Origin: Chloroflexota bacterium
Lineage (GTDB): Bacteria; Chloroflexota; Dehalococcoidia; Bin125
Reading direction: 5' to 3'
Assembly: GCA_028873865.1 (NCBI GenBank)
Contig: JAPPNI010000018.1
Coordinates: 54,671 to 118,670, forward strand
Length of the DNA: 64,000 nucleotides
Shown here: in pieces, positions 50,734 through 60,121 of the stretch
Position numbering within the stretch: position 1 is the first letter of the stretch
Layout: every line of letters starts with the position of its first letter
Notes under the pieces: model-generated
What the model was told of the DNA's origin: nothing
What the model saw: only the letters and a program-made list of their open reading frames with translations
The model's database searches: none
Made by a program: the position numbers and the translations under genes

Positions 50734-51573
50734 CTATTCGGGGGCGAAGTAGCGGGCCCCGTCTCGCCGAGCGGCTCGTCCCAATCCTGGGAAGTTGAAG
50801 TGACCTGACGCGATCAGGGCATTCTCCGCTTCGATCTGGTCGAACAACTTGTGCCGGCTGGCGGTCGAATCGGTCGTGTTGACGTCTGCGCCCGGGCACC
50901 AGTCGGTCTCGGTCAGCTGGACCAGATGGTGGGCGGCGTCGCCGATCACATAGGCCTTCTCACCGCCGCTGTTGACGGCAAACGACACGTGCCCGGGAGT
51001 GTGGCCTGGTGTCGGCACCGTCACCACTTCCGATGTCAGCACGTGCTCACCGTCGACGAAGTCAACCAGCCCCGCATCGACGATCGGGCTAAGCACGTTG
51101 TCGTATCCCGCGCCTTCCTTCAGCTCGTCACTGCTGGTCCAGTAATCCCACTCGGCCTGCTGAATGATGTGGCGGGCATTGGGGAACTGTGGCACCGGCG
51201 TGCCGTCGTTGTCCCACGTATTCCAGCCGGTGTGGTCGAAGTGCAGGTGTGAGAACGCGACGACGTCAATGTCATTGGGCGAGACGCCCGCTTCCTCCAT
51301 CACAGTCGGCAGCGCCGGCGGTTCCTTGAGCGGCATCATCGTCGGACGACCGCCGATGCCCGAGTCGACCAGGATCGTCGTGCTCTCGGAAATCACAATC
51401 CAGGCGCCGAGATTGAGCGTGACATGCCCCTCCTCTGTGAGCAGGTCGCGGTAGTTGTCCCAGTCAGAGTCCGTTGTCTTGTTGAAGAACGCGGTGGGCG
51501 GCATTGTCGCCCACGAATCCTGGACGGCGATCAGTGTCGCGCCGCCAACTTCAACCTTGTGGAACTGTCCCAT
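50734..51573 (-). CDS. Metallo-beta-lactamase-fold hydrolase
   Basis: 279 residues. HxHxDH is SHLHFDHTGWNTW; further ligands are PGHTPGH, GDAAHH and GHFNFPG. The N-terminus MGQFHKVEVGGATLIAVQD suggests the lactonase/PDE branch acting on a small ester. GGAG-type ribosome site. It is 74 nt downstream of glcF in the same direction, possibly in the operon. Confidence 0.82.
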   Translation of the reverse strand: MGQFHKVEVGGATLIAVQDSWATMPPTAFFNKTTDSDWDNYRDLLTEEGHVTLNLGAWIVISESTTILVDSGIGGRPTMMPLKEPPALPTVMEEAGVSPNDIDVVAFSHLHFDHTGWNTWDNDGTPVPQFPNARHIIQQAEWDYWTSSDELKEGAGYDNVLSPIVDAGLVDFVDGEHVLTSEVVTVPTPGHTPGHVSFAVNSGGEKAYVIGDAAHHLVQLTETDWCPGADVNTTDSTASRHKLFDQIEAENALIASGHFNFPGLGRAARRDGARYFAPE

Positions 51574-51647
51574 GATCGCCGCCTCTCCAGGTTCTGCGCA
51601 GCGTTGTCGGCGCCGTTTGCGCTGACTGCGCTAGGGAGGCTAACCGA

Positions 51648-53006
51648 TTAGCGGTTCCTGGCTGCGTCTCCGAGTCGGTAGGACTCGTCCAGCAATTCAA
51701 TAGCGTGGGTCGAGCGAGGCATCATCCGGTGCTCATCATCGAAACGCGAGATGCCGGCGTCGAGCTGCAGCATGCAGCCCGGGTTGGCCGTGCAAACCTG
51801 TTCGGCGCCGGTGGAGAGCACGTCCTCCATCTTTTCGGCCAGAACCCGTTTCGAGATATCGCTCTGCACGACCGAGTAAATCCCGGCCGAGCCGCAGCAC
51901 TTGTCTGGCTTGCGCATCTCGTTCAGGGTCAGTCCCGGGATGTTGCGCAGGACGTCCCGCGGGGCGCTACGAACGTTCTGCGCATGCGAGAGGTGGCAGG
52001 AGTCCTGATAGGTGACCGTCCGCTCAATTCGACCGTCGGGAGCGGCAAAGCCGATTTCGACGAGGTACTCGTGTACGTCACGAACTCGCGCGGAGAAAGC
52101 CTTTGCTCGCTCTGCATAGGCAGCATCATTGCGGAGCAGATGACCGTACTCCTTCAGATGTGAGCCGCAGCCCGCCGCGTTAATCAGGATCGCGTCGGGC
52201 AGGTCGGACGATCCGGGCGTGATCGCATCGATGTTTCGCCGCGCCAGATCGCGGGCGGCCTCAACGTCGCCGCCGTGGGCGTGCAGCGCGCCGCAACACA
52301 CCTGTGCATCCGGAGCGTCGACGGCGACGCCGTTGCGCGTGAAGACGCGAACGGTCGCGCGATGCGTTTCCGGATACGCCAGTGGCATCATGCAGCCGGT
52401 GATCAACGAAGCTCGGGCGCGGACGGGCGTCGACGGCGCTACCCGCGCGGCCTCGCTGTTCGCGTAGAAGGGTTTGTCGGCAACCGGCGATAGCGAGTCG
52501 ATGTCGGCGAGTTTGGGTGAGAGCTTGGTGAGTAAACCTGTCTTACGCACCAGAGACTGAATGCCCGTGCGCTGATAGAGCTTCAATCCGTATCCGGCCA
52601 ATCTCATCCGCCGCGGATACGGGAAGAGTCCGTGCATGATCAGCCGCCAGAGGATGCGCTGGCGACGGGGCCACTTGTTCTGCGCAAACGCCTCGGCGCG
52701 AGTCGCCTCCATTAGTCGCCCGTACGGCACCTTCGATGGGCAGGCCGTCTCACAGGCGCGGCATTGCAGGCACTGATCGAAGTGCTGCTGCACACGCGGC
52801 GACCACTCGATCCGTCCATCGTCGAGTCCTCGCATCAGCGCGATCCTGCCACGCGGAGAGTCGGTTTCGACGCCCAGGTCGTGATAGGTCGGACAAGCGT
52901 TGAGACAGAAACCGCAATGGACGCAAAGGCCGAGTTCGCCGGCGTCGGGCCGATCGTCTGTCAGCCAGATCGTTTCGCTGTTCATCGGCGAAGGAGCGAT
53001 GCTCAT
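51648..53006 (-). CDS. glcF: Glycolate oxidase iron-sulfur subunit GlcF
   Basis: 452 residues. Two [4Fe-4S] ferredoxin motifs, CVHCGFCLNACPTYHDLG and CLQCRACETACPSKVPYGRLME, then two CCG domains (CCGALHAHGGD and KCCGSAGIYS). This is the electron-transfer subunit of glycolate dehydrogenase, oxidising glycolate to glyoxylate at the membrane. Last of three subunit genes transcribed leftward (glcD, glcE, glcF); 9 nt from glcE. Confidence 0.93.
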   Translation of the reverse strand: MSIAPSPMNSETIWLTDDRPDAGELGLCVHCGFCLNACPTYHDLGVETDSPRGRIALMRGLDDGRIEWSPRVQQHFDQCLQCRACETACPSKVPYGRLMEATRAEAFAQNKWPRRQRILWRLIMHGLFPYPRRMRLAGYGLKLYQRTGIQSLVRKTGLLTKLSPKLADIDSLSPVADKPFYANSEAARVAPSTPVRARASLITGCMMPLAYPETHRATVRVFTRNGVAVDAPDAQVCCGALHAHGGDVEAARDLARRNIDAITPGSSDLPDAILINAAGCGSHLKEYGHLLRNDAAYAERAKAFSARVRDVHEYLVEIGFAAPDGRIERTVTYQDSCHLSHAQNVRSAPRDVLRNIPGLTLNEMRKPDKCCGSAGIYSVVQSDISKRVLAEKMEDVLSTGAEQVCTANPGCMLQLDAGISRFDDEHRMMPRSTHAIELLDESYRLGDAARNR

Positions 53007-53015
53007 GAATGCAGC

Positions 53016-54329
53016 TTAGATTCCATCCACATAACGACCGGGATTGAGGATCCCCTGCGGATCAAACTGCTCCTTGATGTTGTGCATCAGTCGAGCGCCC
53101 GGTCCGGCCGGACCCCAGACATCGCAGGCCCGCTTCAGCTCCAACGGCCCGGACTCGATGGTCAAGCGGCCCTGGAGCGGCCCAAGGTCTCTTCGCAGGG
53201 TCTTGAGCGTGTCGGCGTCGACCGACCGGACGTCGATGAACATCAATCCAGAGTCGGCGGCGGCGATTCGCGACGTCGCATCGCGCAGACGGTCCGCCAG
53301 TATCTGCTGTGCTCTCGCGAGGTTGCCGGGCGGCAAGCCCAAACGCAATCTGACATCGTCCTTGTCGGTCTGGAGTTCCAGATCCGCAACGGCCTGCCAG
53401 GTTTCGACAATGGCGTTCGTAGTCCGCTCAGGACCCTCGAGCCCTGACTCGCGAACAGCGCGCAGCGCCTGAGCGAGCACTTCCGATGCGGCAGATTCCA
53501 GCCCATTGGCGCGGAGCAGGACCGCCGGCTGATCATGCAGCAGCCTCGCCCCAAGTCCGTGAGCGTTGGCCGAAGCTTCGGCCGACAGGGCAACGCAGCC
53601 ATTGAGGAACGGCGCTGCATTCGCAGCCGCTCGCGCCGCGGCCAGTGCCGACTCAAAGGTTGGAGCATTCAGCGCCACGATCTGGTCGCTCGCGGGTTGT
53701 GGCCGCAGTTTGAGCGTTACCTCAACGATGATGCCGAGCGTCCCCAGGGATCTGGCGAACAGCTTGGGCAGGTCGTAGCCGCTGACGTTCTTCACAACCT
53801 TCCCGCCGCCCTTGATCCCTGTGCCGTCGGCCTTGACCATCCGCATCCCAATCAGCCAGTCGCGCGGACCGCCGAACGAATTGCGTCGCAGTCCGCCGCG
53901 ACCGACGGCACAGACGCCGCCCAGCGTCGCCCGCTCGAAATGGGGATGATCGAGCGGCAGGAACTGGCCATTCGTCGCCAGATGACGCTGCAACTCGGCC
54001 AGCGTCATCCCTGCCTGAACAGTGATCGTGAAGTCGTTCGGCTCGTAGTCGACGACCTGGTTCATACCCGAGAGGTCGAGTGCCACGTCGTATCCGCGCG
54101 GCGGCATGCCCAGATCGAGCATCGTTCGACCGCCGTGCGCAATCACCGACAGCTCGCGCTCCGTCGCTACCGACTGCAGCCGCTCGACATCATCGATCGC
54201 TGCGGCCCTGATTGCTGCACTGGGGACGAGACCATCGACGGCGTAGCGCTTCAACCGATCGAGATCGGTGTCGACGTGGTCGAAGAGTGTCTTGAGCCTG
54301 TCAGCGTCGCCCGTCTCAGCATCCGCCAT
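53016..54329 (-). CDS. glcE: Glycolate oxidase FAD-binding subunit GlcE
   Basis: 437 residues of the FAD-binding type 4 family. GRTMLDLGMPPRGYDVALDLSGMN and TVQAGMTLAELQRHLATNGQFLPLDHP mark the FAD site; GGVCAVGRGGLRRNSFGGPRDWLIGMRMVKADG follows. N-terminal part is somewhat different from glcD, as usual for GlcE. In the glcDEF operon, 27 nt after glcD. Confidence 0.9.
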   Translation of the reverse strand: MADAETGDADRLKTLFDHVDTDLDRLKRYAVDGLVPSAAIRAAAIDDVERLQSVATERELSVIAHGGRTMLDLGMPPRGYDVALDLSGMNQVVDYEPNDFTITVQAGMTLAELQRHLATNGQFLPLDHPHFERATLGGVCAVGRGGLRRNSFGGPRDWLIGMRMVKADGTGIKGGGKVVKNVSGYDLPKLFARSLGTLGIIVEVTLKLRPQPASDQIVALNAPTFESALAAARAAANAAPFLNGCVALSAEASANAHGLGARLLHDQPAVLLRANGLESAASEVLAQALRAVRESGLEGPERTTNAIVETWQAVADLELQTDKDDVRLRLGLPPGNLARAQQILADRLRDATSRIAAADSGLMFIDVRSVDADTLKTLRRDLGPLQGRLTIESGPLELKRACDVWGPAGPGARLMHNIKEQFDPQGILNPGRYVDGI

Positions 54330-54356
54330 TGCGAGGTCCTGGGTTCGCGCGACGGC

Positions 54357-55811
54357 TCATACGAACGCTTTGGGCCCGAACTTGGCGATCTGGTGTTGGG
54401 CGTGCTGGTGACCGGCCTCTCCGCAGCCGTGGCCCTTGGGGAAGATCTTGCAGGGGTTGAAGTTCTCCGTCGGACCGAACGCGGCTCGCAGCGACTTCAT
54501 TGTCTCCATGTCCGCCTCAGTGAAGATCCAGGGCAGGTAATCGCGCTTTTCCAGGCCGACGCCATGTTCACCCGTGATCGCACCTCCGGCATCGACGCAC
54601 AGTCGCATGATTTCGCCGCCGGCGTCGAGCACCCGCTCGGTCGCGCCCGGCTCTCGCTCGTCGAACAGCAGGCAGGGATGCAGGTTGCCGTCGCCAGCGT
54701 GGAACATGTTGGCCACCGGCAGTCGATATCGCTCGGCGATCTCGTAGACACCGTCGAGCACATCCGGCAACTGGGTCCGCGGAACCACGCCGTCCAGCAG
54801 GTAGTAGTTGGGCATGATCTGCCCCAGCGCGCCGATCGCCCCCTTGCGCCCTGCCCAGAGCTGCTCGCGCTCCTCCGGGTCGGTCGCCGATCGGACCTCA
54901 CGCGGCTCGAATCGGTTGAGGATGCCCTCGACCCGCGCTCCCTCGGCCTCGACCTGCGATTCCGGCCCGTCGACCTCAACCAGCAGGACGGCTTCAGCGT
55001 CGAGTGGGAATCCGGTATTGAGAACCGGTTCGACCGCCGCGATCGTCATCTTGTCGATCATCTCCAATGCCGCCGGCACGATTCCCGACGCGACCACGGC
55101 CGACACCGCGTTGGATGCCTGCCTGACGCTGTCGTAGATCGCCAGCATCGTCCGCACGGCCGTCGGCCGAGGCACCAGCCGAACCAGCGCCTGGGTGACG
55201 ATCCCGACGGTGCCTTCCGAGCCGACCACGCATCCGACCAGGTCGTATCCCGGCTCGTCGCGTGTGTCATGCCCGATCCACTGGACCTCGCCGTCAGCCG
55301 TGACCAGTTCCAACGCGAGCACGTGGTTGGTCGTCGTGCCCCATGCCAACGTATGTGGCCCACCCGCGTTCTCGGCGATATTGCCGCCGATGGTGCAGGC
55401 GCGCTGCGAACTCGGGTCCGGCGCGTAAGCGAGCCCATGGCGTTCGGCCTCGGTTCCGAGGTCGAGGTTGACCACGCCGGGCTGAACCAGCGCCGTCTTG
55501 TTCTCCGGGTCAACGTCAAGGATGCGTCGCATCCGGTTCATCCCGATGATCACACCGCCTTTGGCCGCGAGCGCGCCGCCGCTCAAACCGGTTCCCGCTC
55601 CTCGAGGGGTTACAGGCGCGTCGTACTTGTTGGCGATCTTGATCAGGTTGACCACATCGTCGGTGTTCGCTGGCAATGCGATCACGTCGGGATTGCCGCG
55701 GTCGATCGTGCCGTCGTACTCATAGACGAGCAGATCCTCGTCGTGCCAGACGACCGCCTCCTCACCGATGGCGTCAATCAGGTCGCGGACGAGCGGTGTC
55801 GGGGTCTTCAT
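54357..55811 (-). CDS. glcD: Glycolate oxidase FAD-binding subunit GlcD
   Basis: 484 residues, FAD-linked oxidase: TPRGAGTGLSGGALAAKGGVIIGMNRM and GVVNLDLGTEAERHGLAYAPDPSSQ are typical of the family, and the C-terminal GEHGVGLEKRDYL closes the active site. First gene of glcDEF. The message is probably leaderless: TATCAT ends 6 nt before the ATG. Confidence 0.93.
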   Translation of the reverse strand: MKTPTPLVRDLIDAIGEEAVVWHDEDLLVYEYDGTIDRGNPDVIALPANTDDVVNLIKIANKYDAPVTPRGAGTGLSGGALAAKGGVIIGMNRMRRILDVDPENKTALVQPGVVNLDLGTEAERHGLAYAPDPSSQRACTIGGNIAENAGGPHTLAWGTTTNHVLALELVTADGEVQWIGHDTRDEPGYDLVGCVVGSEGTVGIVTQALVRLVPRPTAVRTMLAIYDSVRQASNAVSAVVASGIVPAALEMIDKMTIAAVEPVLNTGFPLDAEAVLLVEVDGPESQVEAEGARVEGILNRFEPREVRSATDPEEREQLWAGRKGAIGALGQIMPNYYLLDGVVPRTQLPDVLDGVYEIAERYRLPVANMFHAGDGNLHPCLLFDEREPGATERVLDAGGEIMRLCVDAGGAITGEHGVGLEKRDYLPWIFTEADMETMKSLRAAFGPTENFNPCKIFPKGHGCGEAGHQHAQHQIAKFGPKAFV

Positions 55812-55817
55812 GGTTCG

Positions 55818-55823
55818 ATGATA
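55818..55823 (-). promoter_or_regulatory. -10 box of glcD (leaderless candidate)
   Basis: TATCAT on the minus strand, 6 nt before the ATG at 55811; the 21-nt gap to the upstream hydrolase stop leaves no room for a leader and there is no Shine-Dalgarno. The -35 region is inside the upstream gene and is not consensus. Confidence 0.45.
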
Positions 55824-55832
55824 GACGGGCGC

Positions 55833-56627
55833 TCAGCGCTCCCAGCGACGGTTGAGGAAGTCGATCACCGCCTCATTGAAACGCTGGGGTTGTTCCAGGT
55901 ACACGGAATGACCGGCGTCGGGAACGACGACAAGCTCGGATCCCTGCATCGCTCGATGCGAGGCTTCCATCGCCTGCCAGGGAACGATCCGGTCGTGTTC
56001 GCCGACGATGTAGAGCATCGGCATCCCGAACTGGCGCAACAAAGGCATCGAGGAGCCGCGCCACGTCGCAAGACCCGGAGTCGGCGCGAGGAAGGTCGAA
56101 GGACGCTTCGGATTCCAGCCGTTCATCCGCCGATACAGCCAGCTGAGCTGCGGATCGTTCTGCTCGGTTGACGGGGCCAAAGCGCGCTGACGCAGCGTGA
56201 GACCCTCAACGGTCCGGTAATGCGCAGCCTGGATCTCGCGAACTTCGTCATTGACCGCGCCCGCCAAAGTACCCGAAAGAATCAGCGCCTCGATTCTTCC
56301 CGGGAAGATCAATGCAAAGGGCGTCGCGGTTCGACCGCCCATCGAATGGGCGATCATCGCGAACCTGTCGATCTCCAGGTGCTCCAGTAGCGCGTGCAGG
56401 TCGTGCGGGAACGCGCGGCGTCCCGGCCCGCCGGGCACGTCGCGGCTCAGCCCGAAGGCTCGATGGTCGAACGTGATCGTATAGAAGCGCTCACGGAACT
56501 CGGGCACATTTCGCCACCAGACGAGATGATTGCCGCCGGCGCCGTGCGCCAGGATCAGCGGCGACGCTGAGGGATCGCCGTGCGCCTCGTAGTAGAGGTC
56601 AATCTCGTTGCAGTGGAGATAGGGCAC
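55833..56627 (-). CDS. Alpha/beta hydrolase
   Basis: 264 residues of the alpha/beta hydrolase fold. Nucleophile AHSMGGRTATPFAL, acid in VGEHDRIVPWQAM and His in PDAGHSVYLEQPQRFNEAV; oxyanion segment AHGAGGNHLVW. Broad-range esterase or ring-fission hydrolase; substrate not inferable. 16 nt after the CinA gene, same strand. Confidence 0.82.
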   Translation of the reverse strand: MPYLHCNEIDLYYEAHGDPSASPLILAHGAGGNHLVWWRNVPEFRERFYTITFDHRAFGLSRDVPGGPGRRAFPHDLHALLEHLEIDRFAMIAHSMGGRTATPFALIFPGRIEALILSGTLAGAVNDEVREIQAAHYRTVEGLTLRQRALAPSTEQNDPQLSWLYRRMNGWNPKRPSTFLAPTPGLATWRGSSMPLLRQFGMPMLYIVGEHDRIVPWQAMEASHRAMQGSELVVVPDAGHSVYLEQPQRFNEAVIDFLNRRWER

Positions 56628-56643
56628 GTCGGCAGCAGGCAGT

Positions 56644-57135
56644 TCAGGCGTCGGCCGCTGATTCCACCGCCTCGAGCACCAGCTCGACGCAGCGCACGGC
56701 GGTCAGGCGCTTGTTGCCTTCTCGGTCGGAGTCCCAGACCTGTCGCTCTGCATGGACGCGCTCGCCGGGTCCGACACAGGCCATCCAGACGGTGCCAACC
56801 GGTCTCGACTCCGAACCGCCGGTCGGTCCGGTAATGCCGGTCTCGGCGACGCCGATGTCGGCGTTGAGCGTGTCGCGGACGCCGCGCGCCATCGCAACGG
56901 CCGCCTCTTCCGAGACGGATCCATGCTCTCGCAGCAGGTCGCGCGAGACGCCGATCAGGTCAATCTTCGGGTAGTTGTGATACGGCGACGCGCCGCCGAT
57001 CCAGACCTTCGAACAGCCGGCGATGTCAGTGATCCAATGTCCAATCAGGCCGCCGGTGTCGGTCTCCGCTGTCGCCAGGGTCAGGCCGCGCTCGGACAGC
57101 GTGTCAATCAGTCGCTGGGCGATGGCCTCGGCCAT
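56644..57135 (-). CDS. CinA C-terminal-type nicotinamide-nucleotide amidohydrolase
   Basis: 163-residue stand-alone CinA_C domain (PncC type) that recycles NMN to nicotinate mononucleotide. TLATAETDTGGLIGHWITDIAGCSKVWIGG has TDTGG where most have SCTGG. GVAETGITGPTGGSESRPVGTVWMA follows. The N-terminal MoCF-like domain of full CinA is absent. 15 nt after the small membrane protein gene. Confidence 0.87.
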   Translation of the reverse strand: MAEAIAQRLIDTLSERGLTLATAETDTGGLIGHWITDIAGCSKVWIGGASPYHNYPKIDLIGVSRDLLREHGSVSEEAAVAMARGVRDTLNADIGVAETGITGPTGGSESRPVGTVWMACVGPGERVHAERQVWDSDREGNKRLTAVRCVELVLEAVESAADA

Positions 57136-57150
57136 GGATGAGGCTCTCGC

Positions 57151-57471
57151 CTAGTCTTCGTTGCCGGTGGATCGGTCCCAGGCAAACATCAGGATGAGGA
57201 TGAAGGTCACTAGCACGATGAACGGGGCCAGCAGGATGGAGAACTCGTACCACTCCTCGCGATCGAAGTTGTTGACTCCGGTGCCGCCCTCATCCGGTTC
57301 GGCCTGCTGCGGCATCGAGATTTCGGTCTGAGCGGGAACCGCCTCGGCGGCAAGAAGATCGCCGCTGTCGCTGAACAGCGGCTGAATCGCGGCGATGGCG
57401 ACCAAGGCCAGCGCTGCGGCGAGCGAGAGACGCGCCATCGGCTTGATGATTGCTCCCAGAACCTCTCGCAT
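57151..57471 (-). CDS. Small membrane protein with two transmembrane segments
   Basis: 106 residues, not recognised. N-terminal hydrophobic segment (LSLAAALALVAIAAIQPLFS), a Gly/Glu-rich external loop, then a second hydrophobic stretch FSILLAPFIVLVTFILILMFAW. No catalytic motif. It heads the run with the CinA and hydrolase genes. Confidence 0.55.
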   Translation of the reverse strand: MREVLGAIIKPMARLSLAAALALVAIAAIQPLFSDSGDLLAAEAVPAQTEISMPQQAEPDEGGTGVNNFDREEWYEFSILLAPFIVLVTFILILMFAWDRSTGNED

Positions 57472-57518
57472 GACCGTCCCCTCCGCTGTCTCGCTCTCAG
57501 TGACTGTGACTACGTAGG

Positions 57519-58829
57519 TTATTCCAGCGCGCCCTCACGCGCGAGGGTGTCGATCCGCTCCTGGTCGTAACCCAGCATGCGGCTCAGCACGTAATCGGTG
57601 TCCTCCCCCAGGCGCGGTGCGGGCGACACGATCTCGGCGGGTGTCTCGGACAATTTCCACGGCGGCGGCAGCACCTGCCGCAAATGGGTCTCGGGCGGCC
57701 GGACGCTGACTGCCCCACCGCGCTCCCGGAAGTTCTCGGAGTGGTGGATGTCGCTGCCCCAGACCGACGCTGCAGCCGGCACGCCCGCGGCGCGGAGCGC
57801 TTCCGCCGTCTCGACCGCCGACTGCTCCGATGTCCACGCCTCAATCATCGGCTTCAGTTCGGCCCGATGCTTCCAGCGCTTGAGTCCGGTGCGAAAACGC
57901 GGATCCTCCTTGAGATGATCGAGGCCGCTGCACTCGCAGAGCGAAGCCCACTCTTCGTCAGAACGGCAGGCAATCGCGATCCAGCCGCTCCTGGCCCCCT
58001 TGTGATCGTCGGTGTAGGCTTCCGGCCTGCGCATCGAGGCGCAGCGGAACACGTCATGCGGAGCGTAGGCACGGTGACCGTTGCCGAGCCGTTCGCCGTC
58101 GCGGCCGAGCAGGTCGACGTGCAGGAATTCCTCCGCGATGTGCATCCCGATCGCTTCGGACGACGAGGCGTCGATGAACTGTCCGCGACCGGTTCGGGCG
58201 TGGTAATGGAATCCGGCCAGCATCGCCATGGCAGCCGTGGTGCCGGCCCGCAGGTCGATCGAACCGCCCATCATCACCGGTGGCTCTTGGGGTTCGCCAG
58301 AGAGATAGGAGAGTCCGCTGAGCGCCGCGAATGTCGGCGCATAGCCGGTGTAGTTTCGTTCTGGCCCGGTTGCACCGAGCGCCGAGGCAGAGACCATCAC
58401 GATTTCGGGATTGAACTCGCGCAGATCGTCGTAGCCCAGCCCGAGTTTCTCGAGAATGCCAGGCCGGAAGTTGTCAATCGCGCCGTCGGCGTTGCGGGCA
58501 AGGTCGCGGATGACCTGCTTGGCGCCTTCCATCTTGAGGTTGAGCTGGATTGAGTACTTGTTGAGGTTGACCTCATTGAACATCGGCGCCTGGTTGACGC
58601 CGCCCTTGAACGAGCCCATCGCCAGCGATCGCTGGCGCGAGTGATCGATCCGGGTCGCCGATTCAATCTTGACCAGCTCAGCCCCGAGCAGAGCCAGTTG
58701 CATGGCCCCATACGGTCCGGCCCAGGCCCAGGTGAAGTCGATGATCCGTTTGCCCGAGAGCGGCCCCAAACGATCGGCCGCCCCCAACAGTCCGTGGTGT
58801 CCGTTGCTGCCATTCGTCGTAGTCGTCAT
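57519..58829 (-). CDS. CaiB/BaiF family III CoA-transferase, canonical subunit
   Basis: 436 residues. N-terminus KRIIDFTWAWAGPYGAMQLALLGAELVKIES is the DxTxxWAGP type. The catalytic Asp is kept: D192 in SIDLRAG. RGQFIDASSSEA is a conserved later segment. Pair 1: it is translated by ATGA overlap directly after a degenerate CaiB (58829-60073). Both products are expected to assemble, as in known two-subunit class III transferases. Substrate acids unknown. Confidence 0.9.
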   Translation of the reverse strand: MTTTTNGSNGHHGLLGAADRLGPLSGKRIIDFTWAWAGPYGAMQLALLGAELVKIESATRIDHSRQRSLAMGSFKGGVNQAPMFNEVNLNKYSIQLNLKMEGAKQVIRDLARNADGAIDNFRPGILEKLGLGYDDLREFNPEIVMVSASALGATGPERNYTGYAPTFAALSGLSYLSGEPQEPPVMMGGSIDLRAGTTAAMAMLAGFHYHARTGRGQFIDASSSEAIGMHIAEEFLHVDLLGRDGERLGNGHRAYAPHDVFRCASMRRPEAYTDDHKGARSGWIAIACRSDEEWASLCECSGLDHLKEDPRFRTGLKRWKHRAELKPMIEAWTSEQSAVETAEALRAAGVPAAASVWGSDIHHSENFRERGGAVSVRPPETHLRQVLPPPWKLSETPAEIVSPAPRLGEDTDYVLSRMLGYDQERIDTLAREGALE

Positions 58830-60073
58830 CAGATAACTCCGGCTCGTCTGGCCTGAGCAGGGCTCCAGGGAGACAGGTGAGGGCTCATAACGTCAGCCGT
58901 AGAGGAGCCGAGCAACGGCGCGGCTGCTCTCATCGGTCTCTGCGCGCCATTCCAGCGAGCGGCGAACTGCGGATAGCGGGCGCTGTTGGCAACCGGATGA
59001 TCGAGGCGGTCAAAGAAATCGCGCACCCGCATCTGTTCCGAGTCCATCACTTCCGACGGTCGCAGCACCGGCCCCGCCGGCGCACTGTTCTCTTGCAGGG
59101 CGCGAAACACCTCGTCCCGAGTGCGAGCGCCGGCCCACTGCTCAATCGCGTCTCCTGCTTCCTCGCCGAGCTGCAGGCGATCAATCAGGTTGCCCTCCGC
59201 ATCGAACGCCCACTCCGGTTCGCCCATCGACTTGATCAGTCCGGCCCACTGGTGCGACTGCGGAGTCACCGCGATCAGGTGACCATCCGAGCACTCCAGC
59301 CGACCGCCAAACGCGCTGCCGCCCTTGGTCGGCGGCCGCGCCGGAGGCCCTCCATCATTGTGCGCGATCGAGATATCGACCCGGTCCATGTTCATCATCG
59401 CCTCGGTCGACGCGACATCGACAATCTGCCCATGCCCAAAGCGCTCACGGGCGATCAACGCCGACCAAACCGCCAGCGCCAGCGCCATCCCGCCATCCGC
59501 CTCGTGGACCTTCGCGCCGGCCATCAAGGGCGCGCCGGTGTCCGCACCCAGGTTGCGCCGGACTCCCGCCGCCGATCCCGACGCGTGCGCCCGCGTCAGC
59601 GCCGTCGACGGCCACTCAGCCGCCCCACCGATCAGACCGAACGGCGTCACCGCAGCGATGATCAGCCGCGGATACCGTTCCCGCAAATCATCGGGATTGA
59701 GATCCAGCTCCGCCAGTCGCACCGGCGTCCGGTCGGTGACGAACACATCTGCCTGAGCCACGAGCTGCTGCAGCACCCGACGTCCCGAGGCCGTATCCAG
59801 GTCGAGAATCACGCTGCGCTTCGAAGTGTTGTAGGCCAGCCACGAGGTCGATGTCTCACGGTGCGGAGACGGTTCCGCAAACGGCGCCATCCGCCGCGAC
59901 ACATCACCCTGGGGTGGCTCAACCTTGATCGCCACGGCGCCGGCGTCGGCCAACAATCTGGCCGCAAACGGCCCGGCGATCTCCTCCGCCAGCTCCACCA
60001 CGAGCAGACCATCCAGCAGCGGCGGCCCGAGTTCGTCGTCGGCGTCAAAGGGTTCGGCAGAGCGAGTGGACAT
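58829..60073 (-). CDS. CaiB/BaiF family III CoA-transferase, degenerate subunit
   Basis: 414 residues from the ATG at 60073; longer frames upstream would overlap the divergent CaiB. N-terminus LLVVELAEEIAGPFAARLLADAG is of the VELA type. The catalytic Asp position carries Glu (E191, HEADGGM). First gene of a two-gene unit, ATGA-coupled to the canonical partner. A -10 box TAGACT ends 8 nt before the ATG with only an adjacent GAGGA, so the message may be leaderless. Confidence 0.88.
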   Translation of the reverse strand: MSTRSAEPFDADDELGPPLLDGLLVVELAEEIAGPFAARLLADAGAVAIKVEPPQGDVSRRMAPFAEPSPHRETSTSWLAYNTSKRSVILDLDTASGRRVLQQLVAQADVFVTDRTPVRLAELDLNPDDLRERYPRLIIAAVTPFGLIGGAAEWPSTALTRAHASGSAAGVRRNLGADTGAPLMAGAKVHEADGGMALALAVWSALIARERFGHGQIVDVASTEAMMNMDRVDISIAHNDGGPPARPPTKGGSAFGGRLECSDGHLIAVTPQSHQWAGLIKSMGEPEWAFDAEGNLIDRLQLGEEAGDAIEQWAGARTRDEVFRALQENSAPAGPVLRPSEVMDSEQMRVRDFFDRLDHPVANSARYPQFAARWNGAQRPMRAAAPLLGSSTADVMSPHLSPWSPAQARRAGVI

Positions 60074-60081
60074 TCCTCGAC

Positions 60082-60087
60082 AGTCTA
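60082..60087 (-). promoter_or_regulatory. -10 box of the leftward CaiB pair
   Basis: TAGACT on the minus strand, 8 nt before the ATG at 60073. Mirror image of the box for the rightward pair, inside a 48-bp divergent gap. Confidence 0.4.
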
Positions 60088-60108
60088 GAACGCAGTGCGA
60101 CCTGCTCA

Positions 60109-60114
60109 TAGACT
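60109..60114 (+). promoter_or_regulatory. -10 box of the rightward CaiB pair
   Basis: TAGACT, 7 nt before the ATG at 60122; no Shine-Dalgarno. Leaderless candidate. Confidence 0.4.
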
Positions 60115-60121
60115 GCCTGCG

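Noticed and set aside
53535..56171. 878-codon open frame antisense to glcE and glcD
   Set aside because: Covers three well-supported genes on the other strand; no recognisable motif.
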